Origin: Akkermansia muciniphila
Lineage (GTDB): Bacteria > Verrucomicrobiota > Verrucomicrobiia > Verrucomicrobiales > Akkermansiaceae
Reading direction: 5' to 3'
NCBI RefSeq assembly: GCF_040616545.1
Contig: NZ_CP156688.1
Location: forward strand, 2,604,001-2,668,000
Length of the DNA: 64,000 nucleotides
Every line of letters starts with the position of its first letter. Position 1 is the stretch's first letter. Below, one piece after another: positions 51,747 to 61,727 of the stretch. The translations under genes and the position numbers were made by a program. The notes below the pieces were generated by a model. That model had not been told where the DNA came from. It was given only the letters and a program-made list of their open reading frames with translations, and searched no databases.

Positions 51747-54026
51747 TTACGGAAAACTGTTCTGCATCAGCACGGTTTCTCCATCCAGGAGAAGCATCAC
51801 GGAGCCATCCAGGGCCAGGAGCCCCTGGCGGTTGGTCTTAACCAGCTTGTCAGCCACGGCGGCATATTCCGGCGTGCCCACCTGGACCGTCCTCACGGCG
51901 CGGCCCGCGTCCGGGAGGGAAAGCACGGCGCTCTCCATCCAGACGCCGTTCCTGTTAAAATATCCGTTCTGCGCAATCTGCGCCGTGTGATGGAAGGAAA
52001 CGGCGCGGCCCCGGCGGTCCATCTGAATGTTGTACTTGTTAACGGCCAGCTCCTTCTTCTTGGCTACGGCATTCTCCTGCAGGGCAATCGCACCCAGACC
52101 TTCACGCGACTCCCGCATCACTCTTCCCATCTGTCCGCCCCGCGGGGAAGTCCCCGGAACGCGCCATGAACCGGAACTGCCGTCATCCGCAAAAAAGGCG
52201 GTGGCTGAACTCATGATCCCGAAATCCCGGGAAAGCCGCATGATCTCCTCCGCCAATTCCAGCGTTTTGGGATAATTCCTCATCTCTTCCGTACCGGAAG
52301 AATCTTCCCCCATATCCATCAGGGCCGTTTCCAGACTGCCTATTTTACGGGCGGCCCACAGCCGGGCCACAAAATCATCCTTCATGCTGGCGATGCGCCG
52401 CGGGTCCACAGTGATGGAAAAAGCCCGTTCCGCGTTATTCCGGTCCACGCAGGTTCCCTTGACCAGGAAAGGTTCCGTGCCTATGTACCTGCCGGCCAGC
52501 ACGGCGGGGGTTCCGGAATAAATATCCGGCAGAGTCCCGGAGGGAATGGCGTCCTGCACCCTTCCCGGCTGTTCCCTGCCATCCGGAGAGCAGACGGTAT
52601 AACGGACCTTCCGGAAAACGGGGCCGTACAACTGCCGGAATACCTGCCCCAGCTTGACCTCAAGACTTTCCCCGGGAAGGACGTAGGACGGCAGCCCTCC
52701 GGAAATTTCAGCCATGCGCCTCAGCAGGGGGGCATTCACGTCTTCCCCCACCCCGATGGTGAAAATGCGCCTTTCCTCCTTGTTCCTCTCTCCCGCCAGG
52801 GCCACAATGTCTTTTTCAGAAGTGCGGCCAATCGTGGGAAGGCCGTCCGTTAGGAAAAGCACCACGGGCAGCATCCCCTCATGGGAGGGCTGGGCCAGCG
52901 CGGCGGACAGGGCCTCATGCACATTGGTGCCGCCCCGCGCCACCACGGCGTCCAGCCACGCATGGGCCGCTTTTTCCGACTCTCCGCTCTTTTCCACCGG
53001 GGCCGCCTCAAACAGGTTGATCCCTTCGTTATAAGTGATGATGTTAAAGCGTTCTCCAGGATTCAGGCCGGAAACGATCTGCTTGGCCGCCTCCTTCATG
53101 CTGGCCAGCTTTTCCCCGCGCATGCTGCCGGACCTGTCCAGCACCAGCGTGACTTCCCGGAGGATGGAGTTTGCGCCGGGAGGGCCGTCCTTGCCCACCA
53201 TCGCCAGAAAGTAGCCGTTTTTGCCGCCTTCCGCGTCAGGAGAAGCGTAAATGCTGGTATCCGGAGCGGCGTGGCCCTGCCCTTTTTGCCCCCGTGCTTC
53301 CAGCCATGACAGGCGGAAGGGTCCGGGGCTCATCCTCTCCTCCGCCAGGGTCAGAACCACGGTTCCATCCTCCAGCTCACGGCGCTCCATCTGATGGGAG
53401 GGGGTGAAAACATTGCCCGGACCGTCCTTTCCGGGGGCCAGCTCCACCCTCACCGTCCACGGCACGCCGCCGGACAGGGCTTCCGTTCTGGGCAGGACGT
53501 AATCCAGGCGGTGGTCCGCGGGGACCAGCAGTTGTTCGTAAACAATGCCCAGTTTCACGGAAGACCGGGGAGGCACCGGAAACACGCTGGTCCGGATGAC
53601 GCCGTAGCCCGCAAATTCCAGCAGGGCCGGGTCTTTTCTGCCCGCTACAATGCGGTCATACAGGCGGCGGGCTTCCGCCGCGGGCATCAGGGACGCCTGC
53701 CAGGCCGTTTTTCCGTCACCGTAATAAAATCCCTTCACCACCACGCCTTCCGGCACGGGCAGCAGCAGCTCCGCCTCCGCGGGGGAGGAACCGTCATTGC
53801 GCACATTCAGCTCCAGGGTGGTCACGGCACTGCGTCCGTTCACCAGAACGCGGGCATTCACCTTTTCCATGCCCACCGCCTGCCGGACCATCCGGTCCGC
53901 CGGAGGGATGACGCGCCTCTGCGGCAGGATGATGTTCCGGGCAGCCAGCCCGTCATCAGCCTCCCGGGAATGCGCCGGAACGGCTATTCCCGCCCATACG
54001 GCTATCAGGCACCACATGATGTTCAT
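51747..54026 (-). CDS. Secreted VIT-VWA protein
   Basis: 759 residues with a signal peptide (MNIMWCLIAVWAGIAVPAHS). Residues about 40-170 form a vault inter-alpha-trypsin (VIT) domain, with DGKTAWQASLMPAAEARRLY. The VWA domain around 290-470 has the metal site LVLDRSGSMRGEK (Asp297) and the later TDGLPT. A C-terminal region of 200 residues follows. This VIT-plus-VWA order is seen in exported bacterial proteins of poorly known function. It is the first gene of a likely VWA transcript, followed by the second VWA gene. Confidence 0.85.
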   Translation of the reverse strand: MNIMWCLIAVWAGIAVPAHSREADDGLAARNIILPQRRVIPPADRMVRQAVGMEKVNARVLVNGRSAVTTLELNVRNDGSSPAEAELLLPVPEGVVVKGFYYGDGKTAWQASLMPAAEARRLYDRIVAGRKDPALLEFAGYGVIRTSVFPVPPRSSVKLGIVYEQLLVPADHRLDYVLPRTEALSGGVPWTVRVELAPGKDGPGNVFTPSHQMERRELEDGTVVLTLAEERMSPGPFRLSWLEARGQKGQGHAAPDTSIYASPDAEGGKNGYFLAMVGKDGPPGANSILREVTLVLDRSGSMRGEKLASMKEAAKQIVSGLNPGERFNIITYNEGINLFEAAPVEKSGESEKAAHAWLDAVVARGGTNVHEALSAALAQPSHEGMLPVVLFLTDGLPTIGRTSEKDIVALAGERNKEERRIFTIGVGEDVNAPLLRRMAEISGGLPSYVLPGESLEVKLGQVFRQLYGPVFRKVRYTVCSPDGREQPGRVQDAIPSGTLPDIYSGTPAVLAGRYIGTEPFLVKGTCVDRNNAERAFSITVDPRRIASMKDDFVARLWAARKIGSLETALMDMGEDSSGTEEMRNYPKTLELAEEIMRLSRDFGIMSSATAFFADDGSSGSWRVPGTSPRGGQMGRVMRESREGLGAIALQENAVAKKKELAVNKYNIQMDRRGRAVSFHHTAQIAQNGYFNRNGVWMESAVLSLPDAGRAVRTVQVGTPEYAAVADKLVKTNRQGLLALDGSVMLLLDGETVLMQNSFP

Positions 54027-54105
54027 GCCTCCATGATGCCGGAAAAACCAATTCCGTGTGTTACAATCAGGTTACATTTTCAAAACCTCTTTTCCCGCGG
54101 CCGGA

Positions 54106-54143
54106 AAAATAAAAGGGCCGCCTTCCCGGACCGGGCAGCGGCT
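54106..54143 (-). terminator. Rho-independent terminator of uppP
   Basis: On the minus strand a GC-rich stem GAGCCGC/GCGGCCC-type with inner CCCGG/CCGGG is followed by TTTTATTTTT. It lies about 30 bases past the uppP stop. Confidence 0.88.
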
Positions 54144-54172
54144 CTTGACATTCAACAAAGAGGAATAAAATT

Positions 54173-55009
54173 TTAATGCATCAGCCCCGCTCCCAAAAGA
54201 ACCAGGGTCACGATGCCGATGGCGATGCGGTACCAGCCGAACACGGCGAAACTGTGCTTTTGAAGGTAGGAGACCATCCACTTTACGGCCAGCCATGCGG
54301 ACAGCCAGCTCACGACCGTTCCCACGGCCAGGGCCTCCCATCCGAAGGCTTCCAGCATCAGCGCTCCATCCTTGTACGCATCATGCGCCGTGGCCGCGCC
54401 CAGGGTAATCAGGCCCAGCAGGAAGCTGAATTCCACGGCGGCCTCCACGCTCAGCCCCACGAACATGCCTCCCAGCATGGTCATCAGGCTCCGGCTGGTG
54501 CCGGGGACCATGGCCACGCACTGGAGCGCGCCCACCGTCAGGGCCTTGGCCGGAGTAAGGCTTTCAATGGAAGCCCCGGCGTTCCCCTCATTGGAACGCC
54601 CCTGCCTGGCGCGCCAGGCGCAGTACGCCAGAATCACGCCGCCGCCCACAATCCAGGAATAAGCCACCGTGTACGTATTGAACAGGTACTCCTTGATCAG
54701 GGAGGCGCAGCACAGGCCCACCACGGCGGCGGGGAGAAAGGCCAGAATGAGGTTCACCAGCAGCTTCAGCCCGGCGGGATTATTGCCGCGCAAGCCCTGC
54801 GCCATGGACTTCACCCGGGGGAAGTACAGGCTCAGCACCGCCAGGATGGCCCCGCCCTGGATGCAGACGGCCAGGGCGTCCAGGGCCTCCTTGCTCTGGG
54901 ACATGTTCAGCAGGGATTCCGTCAGGAGAAGGTGTCCTGTGGAGCTGACCGGCAGGTACTCGGTCAGGCCTTCCACAATGCCCAGGATGATGATGTCCAG
55001 GAGATTCAT
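54173..55009 (-). CDS. uppP: Undecaprenyl-diphosphatase
   Basis: 278 residues with about eight membrane helices. The BacA/UppP signature is at the N-terminus: LGIVEGLTEYLPVSSTGHL, and the second motif VPGTSRSLMTMLGGMFVGLS carries the catalytic Ser/Arg region. It dephosphorylates undecaprenyl diphosphate to recycle the wall-sugar carrier, and overexpression gives bacitracin tolerance. It follows tatC by 24 bases on the same strand, so the two are probably cotranscribed. Confidence 0.96.
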   Translation of the reverse strand: MNLLDIIILGIVEGLTEYLPVSSTGHLLLTESLLNMSQSKEALDALAVCIQGGAILAVLSLYFPRVKSMAQGLRGNNPAGLKLLVNLILAFLPAAVVGLCCASLIKEYLFNTYTVAYSWIVGGGVILAYCAWRARQGRSNEGNAGASIESLTPAKALTVGALQCVAMVPGTSRSLMTMLGGMFVGLSVEAAVEFSFLLGLITLGAATAHDAYKDGALMLEAFGWEALAVGTVVSWLSAWLAVKWMVSYLQKHSFAVFGWYRIAIGIVTLVLLGAGLMH

Positions 55010-55033
55010 GTTACTAGCGTCGGTTGGATGTGT

Positions 55034-56182
55034 TTAATGGTTGTAGGGAGAATTGTCGTTGTTGAAGTCTTCTTCAAACCGGGCGACTTCCTCCCGGGCG
55101 CGGGCGGCCTCCTTGCGCTCATGCATCCAGGCCAGGATGATGCATATTTCATACAGCGCATACATGGGGACGGCCATCAGCATCATGGTGGCTACGTCCG
55201 GCGTGGGGGTGATGACCGCGGCCAGAATGGCGATCGCCACAATGGCGTAGCGGCGCGTGGCCTTCATCATGTCGTAGGTCAGCACGCCCAGCTTGACGAA
55301 GGGCATCACCACCACGGGCAGTTCAAACGCCAGGCCGAACATCAGGATCATCTGCGTGGCGAAAGACAGGTAATAGCCGATGCGCCATTCATTGGAAATG
55401 CCGAATTCCAGGGAGTACGTATAGAAGAAGGTCAGCACCCTGGGAAGCACGATGAAGTAGCAGAACAGCGTTCCGGCCAGGAACAGGCCGAAGCCGACCG
55501 CCATGCACTTGTACAGCAGCTTGCGCTCATGCTCCAGCAGCCCCGGAATAATAAACTGGAGCAGGAAGTACAGCAGCAGGGGGAAGGAGATCACCACCCC
55601 GGCATACAGGGAAAGCTTGATGGTCAGCATGAACGCCTCCCCGGGCTGGAACGCGCTCATCATCTTGAGGGCCCCCCGTCCCGTCCCGTCCGTCAGAATG
55701 GCCTCCTTGGCAAACAGGGATTCCGCCAGTTCCCGCACCGTGGAGCTGGGGCTTCCCTCCCGGATAAAAATTTCCTTCCTGTCCTCCGGCAGAGGTTCCG
55801 CTCCCCGGAGCACCAGGGCCGCCTCCGTCAAATCCGCCAGGGACGGGGAAATCTGCCGGAGAAGCAGCTTCCGCTGGGCGCCGTCCAGGCTCATCATGGC
55901 CGTGGCCGTTTCCTTGGCCTTTCCCCAGGCGTCCAGCCCTATTCCCGCGGGCAGGTGGGATTCCTCAAACATGTCCCACACCTGGTTGACGGGACGCCGC
56001 AGGATGTCCATCAGATTGGACGCGAACCCGGCGCACAGAATCGTGCTGACGGTCAGGCACAGGGCCATCCTCAGCAGCATGGTGCGCAGGTCGTCCAGAT
56101 GCTCCAGAAAGGGCTTTTCCTCGTCCTCCCGCTCAATCTGCCACTTCTCCCGCAGGCGGAATATGTGCTTTAAAAAGAACAC
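55034..56182 (-). CDS. tatC: Twin-arginine translocase subunit TatC with a periplasmic insertion
   Basis: 382 residues, about 130 longer than usual. The cytoplasmic N-terminus EEKPFLEHLDDLRTML and helix 1 (36-55) match TatC. The first periplasmic loop is greatly extended (about residues 70-175), followed by helix 2 (187-211) and the cytoplasmic Glu of LLEHERKLL. The rest, LPRVLTFFYTYSLEFG and ITPTPDVATMMLMAVPMYALYE, is standard. TatC recognises twin-arginine signals and forms the translocon with TatA/TatB, which are not in the window. The insertion has no recognised domain. It is divergent from gltX. Confidence 0.93.
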   Translation of the reverse strand: MFFLKHIFRLREKWQIEREDEEKPFLEHLDDLRTMLLRMALCLTVSTILCAGFASNLMDILRRPVNQVWDMFEESHLPAGIGLDAWGKAKETATAMMSLDGAQRKLLLRQISPSLADLTEAALVLRGAEPLPEDRKEIFIREGSPSSTVRELAESLFAKEAILTDGTGRGALKMMSAFQPGEAFMLTIKLSLYAGVVISFPLLLYFLLQFIIPGLLEHERKLLYKCMAVGFGLFLAGTLFCYFIVLPRVLTFFYTYSLEFGISNEWRIGYYLSFATQMILMFGLAFELPVVVMPFVKLGVLTYDMMKATRRYAIVAIAILAAVITPTPDVATMMLMAVPMYALYEICIILAWMHERKEAARAREEVARFEEDFNNDNSPYNH

Positions 56183-56334
56183 GGCGTTAAATGAACCCTA
56201 AAAACCCTTTCCAGGCAAGCCGCAAGGCCGACAACACCCGTAAAAAACGCCCGTCCCCCGCGCCGTCCTTTTTTGGCATGCACCCCCTGTATCTGCTTGA
56301 CGCGGGCAGGCAGGCCCTTACTCTCTTACCCATC

Positions 56335-57636
56335 ATGAGTCACGTCAGAACAAGATTCGCACCTTCCCCCACGGGCTACCTCCACATCGGCGGCGCGCGC
56401 ACCGCCCTGTTCAACTGGCTGTTTGCCCGCAAGATGGGCGGCACCTTCATCCTCCGCATTGAGGATACGGACAATGCCCGCAACACGGAGGAAGCCACCC
56501 GCGCAATCTTCACCGGCATGGAATGGCTGGGACTGGACTGGGATGAAGGCCCCATGAAGGGTGGCGACTGCGGCCCCTACTTCCAGAGCCAGCGCAATGA
56601 TATTTACGACGCCTATTTCAAGAAGCTCCAGGACGCCGGGCGCGTGTACGAGGACGGCGGCGCATGGCGCTTCCGCTTTGACCGCTCCAAGCCCGTCACC
56701 TTCCATGACCTGATCTGCGGAGACATCACCATTGACTACCGGGACGCCTCCAACACGCCGGACATGGCCATCCGCCGCGCGGACGGCTCCTACATTTTCC
56801 ACTTCGTCAACGTGGTGGACGACATTGAAATGAAGATGACCCACGTCATCCGCGGGGAAGACCACATCATGAACACGCCCAAGCACATCCAGCTGTTTGA
56901 GGCCTTCGGCGTCACTCCCCCGGTCTTCGCCCACATGCCGCTGATCCTGAACCAGGACGGCTCCAAGATGTCCAAGCGCGACGTGGGAGCGGCCCTGGGC
57001 ACGTACCCGGAAGAAGGCTTCCTGCCGGAAGGCGTGATGAACTTCCTGGCCCTGCTGGGCTGGTCCCCCAAGGACGACACGGAAATCTTCTCCCCGCAGG
57101 AGCTCATTGAACGCTTCTCCCTGGAAGCGGTCAACCACTCCGCCGCCAAATTTGACATCACCAAGTGCCGCTGGGTCAACCAGCAGCACATCATTGCCCT
57201 GCCTGCGGAAGAATTCACGGCCCAGGCGCGGCCCTTCTGCCTGAACGCCGGGCTGCCGGACTCCCCCATTCTGGATGACGCCATCGCCACCGTACAGACG
57301 AAGGTGCAGACGCTGGCGGAAGTGCCGGACAAAATCCGCTTCTTCTTTGACCTCAGCATGGACCCGGAAGCCGTCGCCAAGGTCCAGCCGGAAGCCCTGG
57401 AACTGCTTTCCAAACTGGCGGACAGGCTGGAACAGGAACCGGAATGGGACGGCCATGAACTCATTGGCGTGCTAAAAGCCTTTGCCAAGGAAAACGGCGT
57501 GAAGATGGGGGCCGTGATGTTCCCGGCGCGCGTAGCCCTCACCGGCCTGAGCGGCGGCCCGGACCTCTCCTCCGTCTTCTCCCTGCTGGGCCGGGAGGAA
57601 TCCGTGAAGAGAATCCGCTCCTTCTCCCTGAACTGA
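56335..57636 (+). CDS. gltX: Glutamyl-tRNA synthetase
   Basis: 433 residues from the ATG at 56335 (MSHVRTRFAPSPTGYLHIGG); the frame open to 56191 has no family match. Class I motifs are HIGG (HIGH type) near the N-terminus and KMSKRDVG (KMSKS type), with the tRNA-binding LRIEDTDNARN between. The C-terminal anticodon domain is shorter than in Escherichia coli (471 residues), but the end is intact. It charges tRNA-Glu. Whether it also charges tRNA-Gln cannot be judged. Confidence 0.95.
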   Translation: MSHVRTRFAPSPTGYLHIGGARTALFNWLFARKMGGTFILRIEDTDNARNTEEATRAIFTGMEWLGLDWDEGPMKGGDCGPYFQSQRNDIYDAYFKKLQDAGRVYEDGGAWRFRFDRSKPVTFHDLICGDITIDYRDASNTPDMAIRRADGSYIFHFVNVVDDIEMKMTHVIRGEDHIMNTPKHIQLFEAFGVTPPVFAHMPLILNQDGSKMSKRDVGAALGTYPEEGFLPEGVMNFLALLGWSPKDDTEIFSPQELIERFSLEAVNHSAAKFDITKCRWVNQQHIIALPAEEFTAQARPFCLNAGLPDSPILDDAIATVQTKVQTLAEVPDKIRFFFDLSMDPEAVAKVQPEALELLSKLADRLEQEPEWDGHELIGVLKAFAKENGVKMGAVMFPARVALTGLSGGPDLSSVFSLLGREESVKRIRSFSLN

Positions 57637-57668
57637 TTCCCCCTTCCGGGAACAGCTTTCCTTTCCAA

Positions 57669-57697
57669 CGCTCCGGATGGATGTCCGGAGCGTTTTC
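57669..57697 (+). terminator. Rho-independent terminator of gltX
   Basis: CGCTCCGGA pairs with TCCGGAGCG (9 bases, 6-base loop), followed by TTTTCC. It lies 32 bases after the gltX stop. Confidence 0.9.
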
Positions 57698-57707
57698 CGT
57701 GTCCCCG

Positions 57708-59030
57708 TCAGGGCAGCCCCAAGAATTCAGACGGATTGGCCGTCATCAGTTCATGCCTTTCCTGCTCCGTAAAGGTGTTCCGGAAATTCTCCATGTACAC
57801 CTTCATCCCGTCCAGGAAAAGAAGGTTCAGATAAAAATCGCTGCCGAACAGGAATTTGCGGCGCACCTGTTCCGGGGCCTTGAGGAAATACTCCCGCATC
57901 TCCCTGAGCCTGGGCGCCTCCGTGATGCAGGACAAATCCGTATGAAGGCCTGGGAACTGCTCCATCATGCCGTAAATCAGTTCCGTCCATTCCATGCCCT
58001 CGTCCCGGCAGCCGAAGTGGGCCAGGTTCAGCCGGAGGCGCGGAAAAGCTTCCATCACCTTCTTCCACAGCCGCGGATGGTTCAGAAGTTCCGCCTTCTC
58101 CTTCACCCGGAGCTTGTCCGTCAGGCGGTAGTGCCTGAATTCCAGAACGCCGTCATGCGGAACAACCTCTCCATTCCGGTAAACGTGCCCGTGCACCATG
58201 ATGGAAGGGGAAAAACTGGCAAAGCCGCCGCCGGAACAATGGGCCGTCAGCGGAACCCCGTGCCGTTCGCAATACTCGTACAGGGCCATCAGCACGGGGT
58301 CCGTAGGGGAATAGCCATTGGGGCAGTATAGCTTGAAGCCGTAAAAACCGCCCTTCCCTCCCAGCCTGGGAAGCAATCTGTCCGTCAAGGGGGAAATGTC
58401 AATCGTCCCGTCCGGACCGTGCATGCAGTTGCCGGGGCGGCGCGGGTCCACCGCGTAAAACGGAAGCACCCTGCCGGGATGCGCCGCCGCCAGTTTGAGC
58501 AACGCCTCCTCCTGCATCCGGAACGCATCCCGTTTTCCCAGGGAAAGCCGTTCCGTCTTTCCGGACAGGCGGCGGAGGGCCTGCTTCATCTCCCCCAGTT
58601 CCCTTCTTTCCCTCCTCCCGGCGTGCGCCGCCAGTTCATCAAGTTCTTTCCGGAGCGCGGCCCATTCCTGCCGCGCCGCCCTTTTTATATTCTTCTTGCA
58701 GGCCTTGCGCCGCCGGAACCCGTTGGAATACCCGGCGCCCTTCATGCAGTAATCCAGGTCAAACATCAACGGCACAACGGCATTGCAGGCGCCTTCCGCC
58801 AGCAGCTTGCCGTAAATATCCTCCGTGTCCATCAACCCCGTCCTGAAAAAGCGGATGATCCTCTTCAGTTCGCCGATGCCTCCCGCCGTTTCCAGACGGG
58901 CCTGCATTCCCCGGCGGCGTATCCGGGAAAGGATGAAATCCGCCAGGAGCCTCCAGGAGAGAACCTCGTGGTTAAACAAATGGCAATGGGCGTCTATGGT
59001 TAAAATTTCCGGTTCCTTCATACAAATCAT
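57708..59030 (-). CDS. Amidohydrolase-family protein
   Basis: 440 residues. Metal-dependent TIM-barrel hydrolase landmarks are HCH in TIDAHCHLFNHEV, the basic Lys/His regions, His in PLTAHCSGGG, His in LNLAHFGC, and Asp in LFGSDFYLN. A charged, Arg/Glu-rich helical insert lies at about 100-170. It matches the Amidohydro_2 group, which includes decarboxylases and lactonases; the substrate is unknown. A second ATG at 59021 three codons in could be the start. It stands alone. Confidence 0.78.
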   Translation of the reverse strand: MICMKEPEILTIDAHCHLFNHEVLSWRLLADFILSRIRRRGMQARLETAGGIGELKRIIRFFRTGLMDTEDIYGKLLAEGACNAVVPLMFDLDYCMKGAGYSNGFRRRKACKKNIKRAARQEWAALRKELDELAAHAGRRERRELGEMKQALRRLSGKTERLSLGKRDAFRMQEEALLKLAAAHPGRVLPFYAVDPRRPGNCMHGPDGTIDISPLTDRLLPRLGGKGGFYGFKLYCPNGYSPTDPVLMALYEYCERHGVPLTAHCSGGGFASFSPSIMVHGHVYRNGEVVPHDGVLEFRHYRLTDKLRVKEKAELLNHPRLWKKVMEAFPRLRLNLAHFGCRDEGMEWTELIYGMMEQFPGLHTDLSCITEAPRLREMREYFLKAPEQVRRKFLFGSDFYLNLLFLDGMKVYMENFRNTFTEQERHELMTANPSEFLGLP

Positions 59031-59239
59031 GGAATTATTCTCATATTAGCCAATATTCCGTTAAAAAATCAATCATGAAATCAATAAGGGCCAGACGCCG
59101 GGCACGGAAAGCCGGGTCCCGAAAAAACACCCTGGGGCTGCGCCGGAAAGCGCGAGCCTTCCCCCGCAAAGCCGTCTCAGGCAGCGCGGGAATATAACCT
59201 TGACCGTAATGCCCCCAGCCCCTAGAACTGGAACCGTTC

Positions 59240-61696
59240 ATGAGCATCCCTGATTACCGGACGTTTTTCCGCTGCTGCGCCGCCTTCCTCCTGGCGGGTT
59301 TCCTGGCCCTGGGCCATGCTGCGGCACAGCAGGCTGAAGAGCCCGCCGCCGTTCCGGAACAGGCGCAGGAACCGGCCCCGGCGGAGCCGCAGGCGGAACC
59401 GGACCATACGGAAATGGACACCGTCATCATGGCCCTGTGCCATGAAATAGCCATCCTGAAAAAGAATGAAGAAAAGAGGATGGCCATCCGGGACACGCTG
59501 GTGAAGGAGGCTGACGACACCTACAATTACTTTGACACCAGGGTTTATGAAATGTCCGCCGTGCTTTACGCGCTGGACGACCAGAAAATCTTTACCCTGG
59601 CCTTTTACTGCAAGGCCGCCACCAGCCTGGTGAAGCAGTATTACTCCGAGAGGCCGGACTTCCAGGGACAGGAGGAGCGGCTGGACAAGGAAATAGAGCG
59701 CATCAAAAAACTGGTGGAATCCCTGGAGGAAGTCAATACGGACAACCTCTCGGAACCGTCCCTGGTGCAGAGGGATGAAGCCCTGTACACCTGCCGCGCC
59801 CTGGAGGAAGCCCTTCAAAAGGAAAAAGAGCAGATCAGCTACCTCAAGGAGCTGTTCAACAGCCTGACCGTAAAAATAGAAATCCTGAACAACGAGAGCG
59901 GCAAGCTGTTCACCTCCCTGTTCAACCGGGTATTCTACACCCCGTCCAATGCGGCCAAATACATCTTCCTGAAGCCGGTCAAGACTTATGAAGTGTGCAT
60001 GGCGGCGTGGGAAACCTCCGCGGACAGCAAGTTTCAGCTCCCGTCGGACCCGCAGACGCTCAAGCATTACGGCCTCATCCTGCTGGGCATCATCTTCTGT
60101 TCCTACTGGCTTTCCCGCTTCATCGTCTTTCTTGGTTTCAAAAAAACGCTGGAAAAGACGGGCCACGTCAACAAGCGCCACGCCTTCACCAACGTCACCA
60201 CCATCCTCATCGTGGCGCTGGTCCTCGTCATCTCCTCCCTGCGCACGCCGGACTACCTGCTGAAAAGCGCGGCCTCCCTGGGCGCGGAATTCCTCCTGCT
60301 GGTCAGCGCCATCCTGTTCTCCCTGGTGACGCGCCTCAAATACGGCACCATCAACGCCGGCATACGCATCTACATGCCCTACCTGCTCCTGGGAGGCTTT
60401 TTCATGCTGCTGCGCATGTTCATGGCCCCCAACATCATCGTGGACATCTTCATGCCCATCCTGTTCACGCTGGTCTCCCTCTTCTCCCTGCTGACCTGGG
60501 TGCGCCAGAGGCACAAGCTGCCCCGGCTGGACCGCTTCTTCGCCACCATCTCCCTGGTGCTCACCATCCTGGGCAGCGGCCTGTGCTGGGCCGGGTTCAG
60601 CTTCATGGCCTTCCTGGTGCTGATGACGTGGATCATGCTGATGACCAGCATCCTGCTCCTGGTGGGGCTTTGGGACCTGCTGCACCACTATGAAAACCAC
60701 CGCAAGGAACGGAATAAAAAGGACATCCTGTGGTTCCGCCCCTTCGTCTCCAAGCTGGTGCTCCCGTGCCTGGCCATCTTCCTCATCCTGTTCAGCCTCA
60801 TCTGGCCCGCCGCCACCTTCGACATGGGAGACCTCATCGTCAGCAAAATCTTCGCCACCACGGAAGTCAAGGACCTGCTCACCTTCAGCTGGAGCCACCT
60901 CATCACGGTCATCCTGATTGCCATTGTGCTCAACTACCTGATCTTCATCGGTAAAAACACCCTGTATGAAATCTACGGGGAGGAGTATGAAGTGGGCATC
61001 ATCCCCACCTTCATCACCCTCTCCTCCCTGTTCCTGTGGGGGCTCTTCGTCTTCACGGCCCTCATCATCATGGACGCCAACTACAACGGGCTGCTGATGG
61101 TCATGGGCGGCTTGAGCATGGGCATCGGCTTTGCCCTGAAAGACACCATTGAAAACATCATCAGCGGCCTCTCCCTGATGCTGGGGCGCCTGCGCCAGGG
61201 GGACATGATTGAATGCGACGGCTACCGGGGGCGCGTCTCCTCCCTGGGCTACCGCTCCACCATGATTGAAACGCTGGACGGCTCCATCATCGCCTTCCAG
61301 AACTCCCAGCTCTTCAACAAAAACTTCCGCAACATGACCCGCAACCACAAGTTCGAATGCTCCAAGGTGGAAGTGGGCATCTCCTACGGAACGGATGTGG
61401 AGCGGGCGCGCGGCATCATCCTGGAAACGCTCTCCTCCCTGACCTTCCTTTCCAAGGTGAAGAAAACCAGCGTGGTGCTGGACAGCTTTGGGGACAGCTC
61501 CGTCAATCTGGGCGTGTGGGTATGGGTTCCCGTCATGACGAAGGCATCCAGCCTTTCCACCGTGCGGGAAAACATCTATAATGCGTTCAACGAACACGGC
61601 ATTTCCATCCCCTTCCCCCAGCAGGACCTGTACGTGAAGGAATTCCCCGGCAGGGAACCCGTTCGGGAAAAAGACGGCCCCGCGCAGGAAAACTGA
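59240..61696 (+). CDS. Large mechanosensitive channel of the MscS family
   Basis: 818 residues. A signal peptide (AAFLLAGFLALGHAAA) is followed by a Pro/Glu/Ala-rich linker, a helical periplasmic domain to about residue 260, and about ten membrane helices. The MscS core (about residues 600-790) shows LLMVMGGLSMGIGFALKDTI as the pore helix, then RQGDMIECDGYRGRVSSLGYRSTMI and the beta domain. It resembles MscK/YbiO-type large channels that release solutes on osmotic downshock. It is followed after 31 bases by queF, possibly on one transcript. Confidence 0.92.
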   Translation: MSIPDYRTFFRCCAAFLLAGFLALGHAAAQQAEEPAAVPEQAQEPAPAEPQAEPDHTEMDTVIMALCHEIAILKKNEEKRMAIRDTLVKEADDTYNYFDTRVYEMSAVLYALDDQKIFTLAFYCKAATSLVKQYYSERPDFQGQEERLDKEIERIKKLVESLEEVNTDNLSEPSLVQRDEALYTCRALEEALQKEKEQISYLKELFNSLTVKIEILNNESGKLFTSLFNRVFYTPSNAAKYIFLKPVKTYEVCMAAWETSADSKFQLPSDPQTLKHYGLILLGIIFCSYWLSRFIVFLGFKKTLEKTGHVNKRHAFTNVTTILIVALVLVISSLRTPDYLLKSAASLGAEFLLLVSAILFSLVTRLKYGTINAGIRIYMPYLLLGGFFMLLRMFMAPNIIVDIFMPILFTLVSLFSLLTWVRQRHKLPRLDRFFATISLVLTILGSGLCWAGFSFMAFLVLMTWIMLMTSILLLVGLWDLLHHYENHRKERNKKDILWFRPFVSKLVLPCLAIFLILFSLIWPAATFDMGDLIVSKIFATTEVKDLLTFSWSHLITVILIAIVLNYLIFIGKNTLYEIYGEEYEVGIIPTFITLSSLFLWGLFVFTALIIMDANYNGLLMVMGGLSMGIGFALKDTIENIISGLSLMLGRLRQGDMIECDGYRGRVSSLGYRSTMIETLDGSIIAFQNSQLFNKNFRNMTRNHKFECSKVEVGISYGTDVERARGIILETLSSLTFLSKVKKTSVVLDSFGDSSVNLGVWVWVPVMTKASSLSTVRENIYNAFNEHGISIPFPQQDLYVKEFPGREPVREKDGPAQEN

Positions 61697-61727
61697 ATCT
61701 CCACTATAACACAACATCAACCATCCA

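Noticed and set aside
59075-59197. 40-codon plus-strand frame, very basic (start MKSIRARRRARKAG)
   Set aside because: Short, without a good ribosome site, and its Arg content is explained by GC-rich sequence; no family support.
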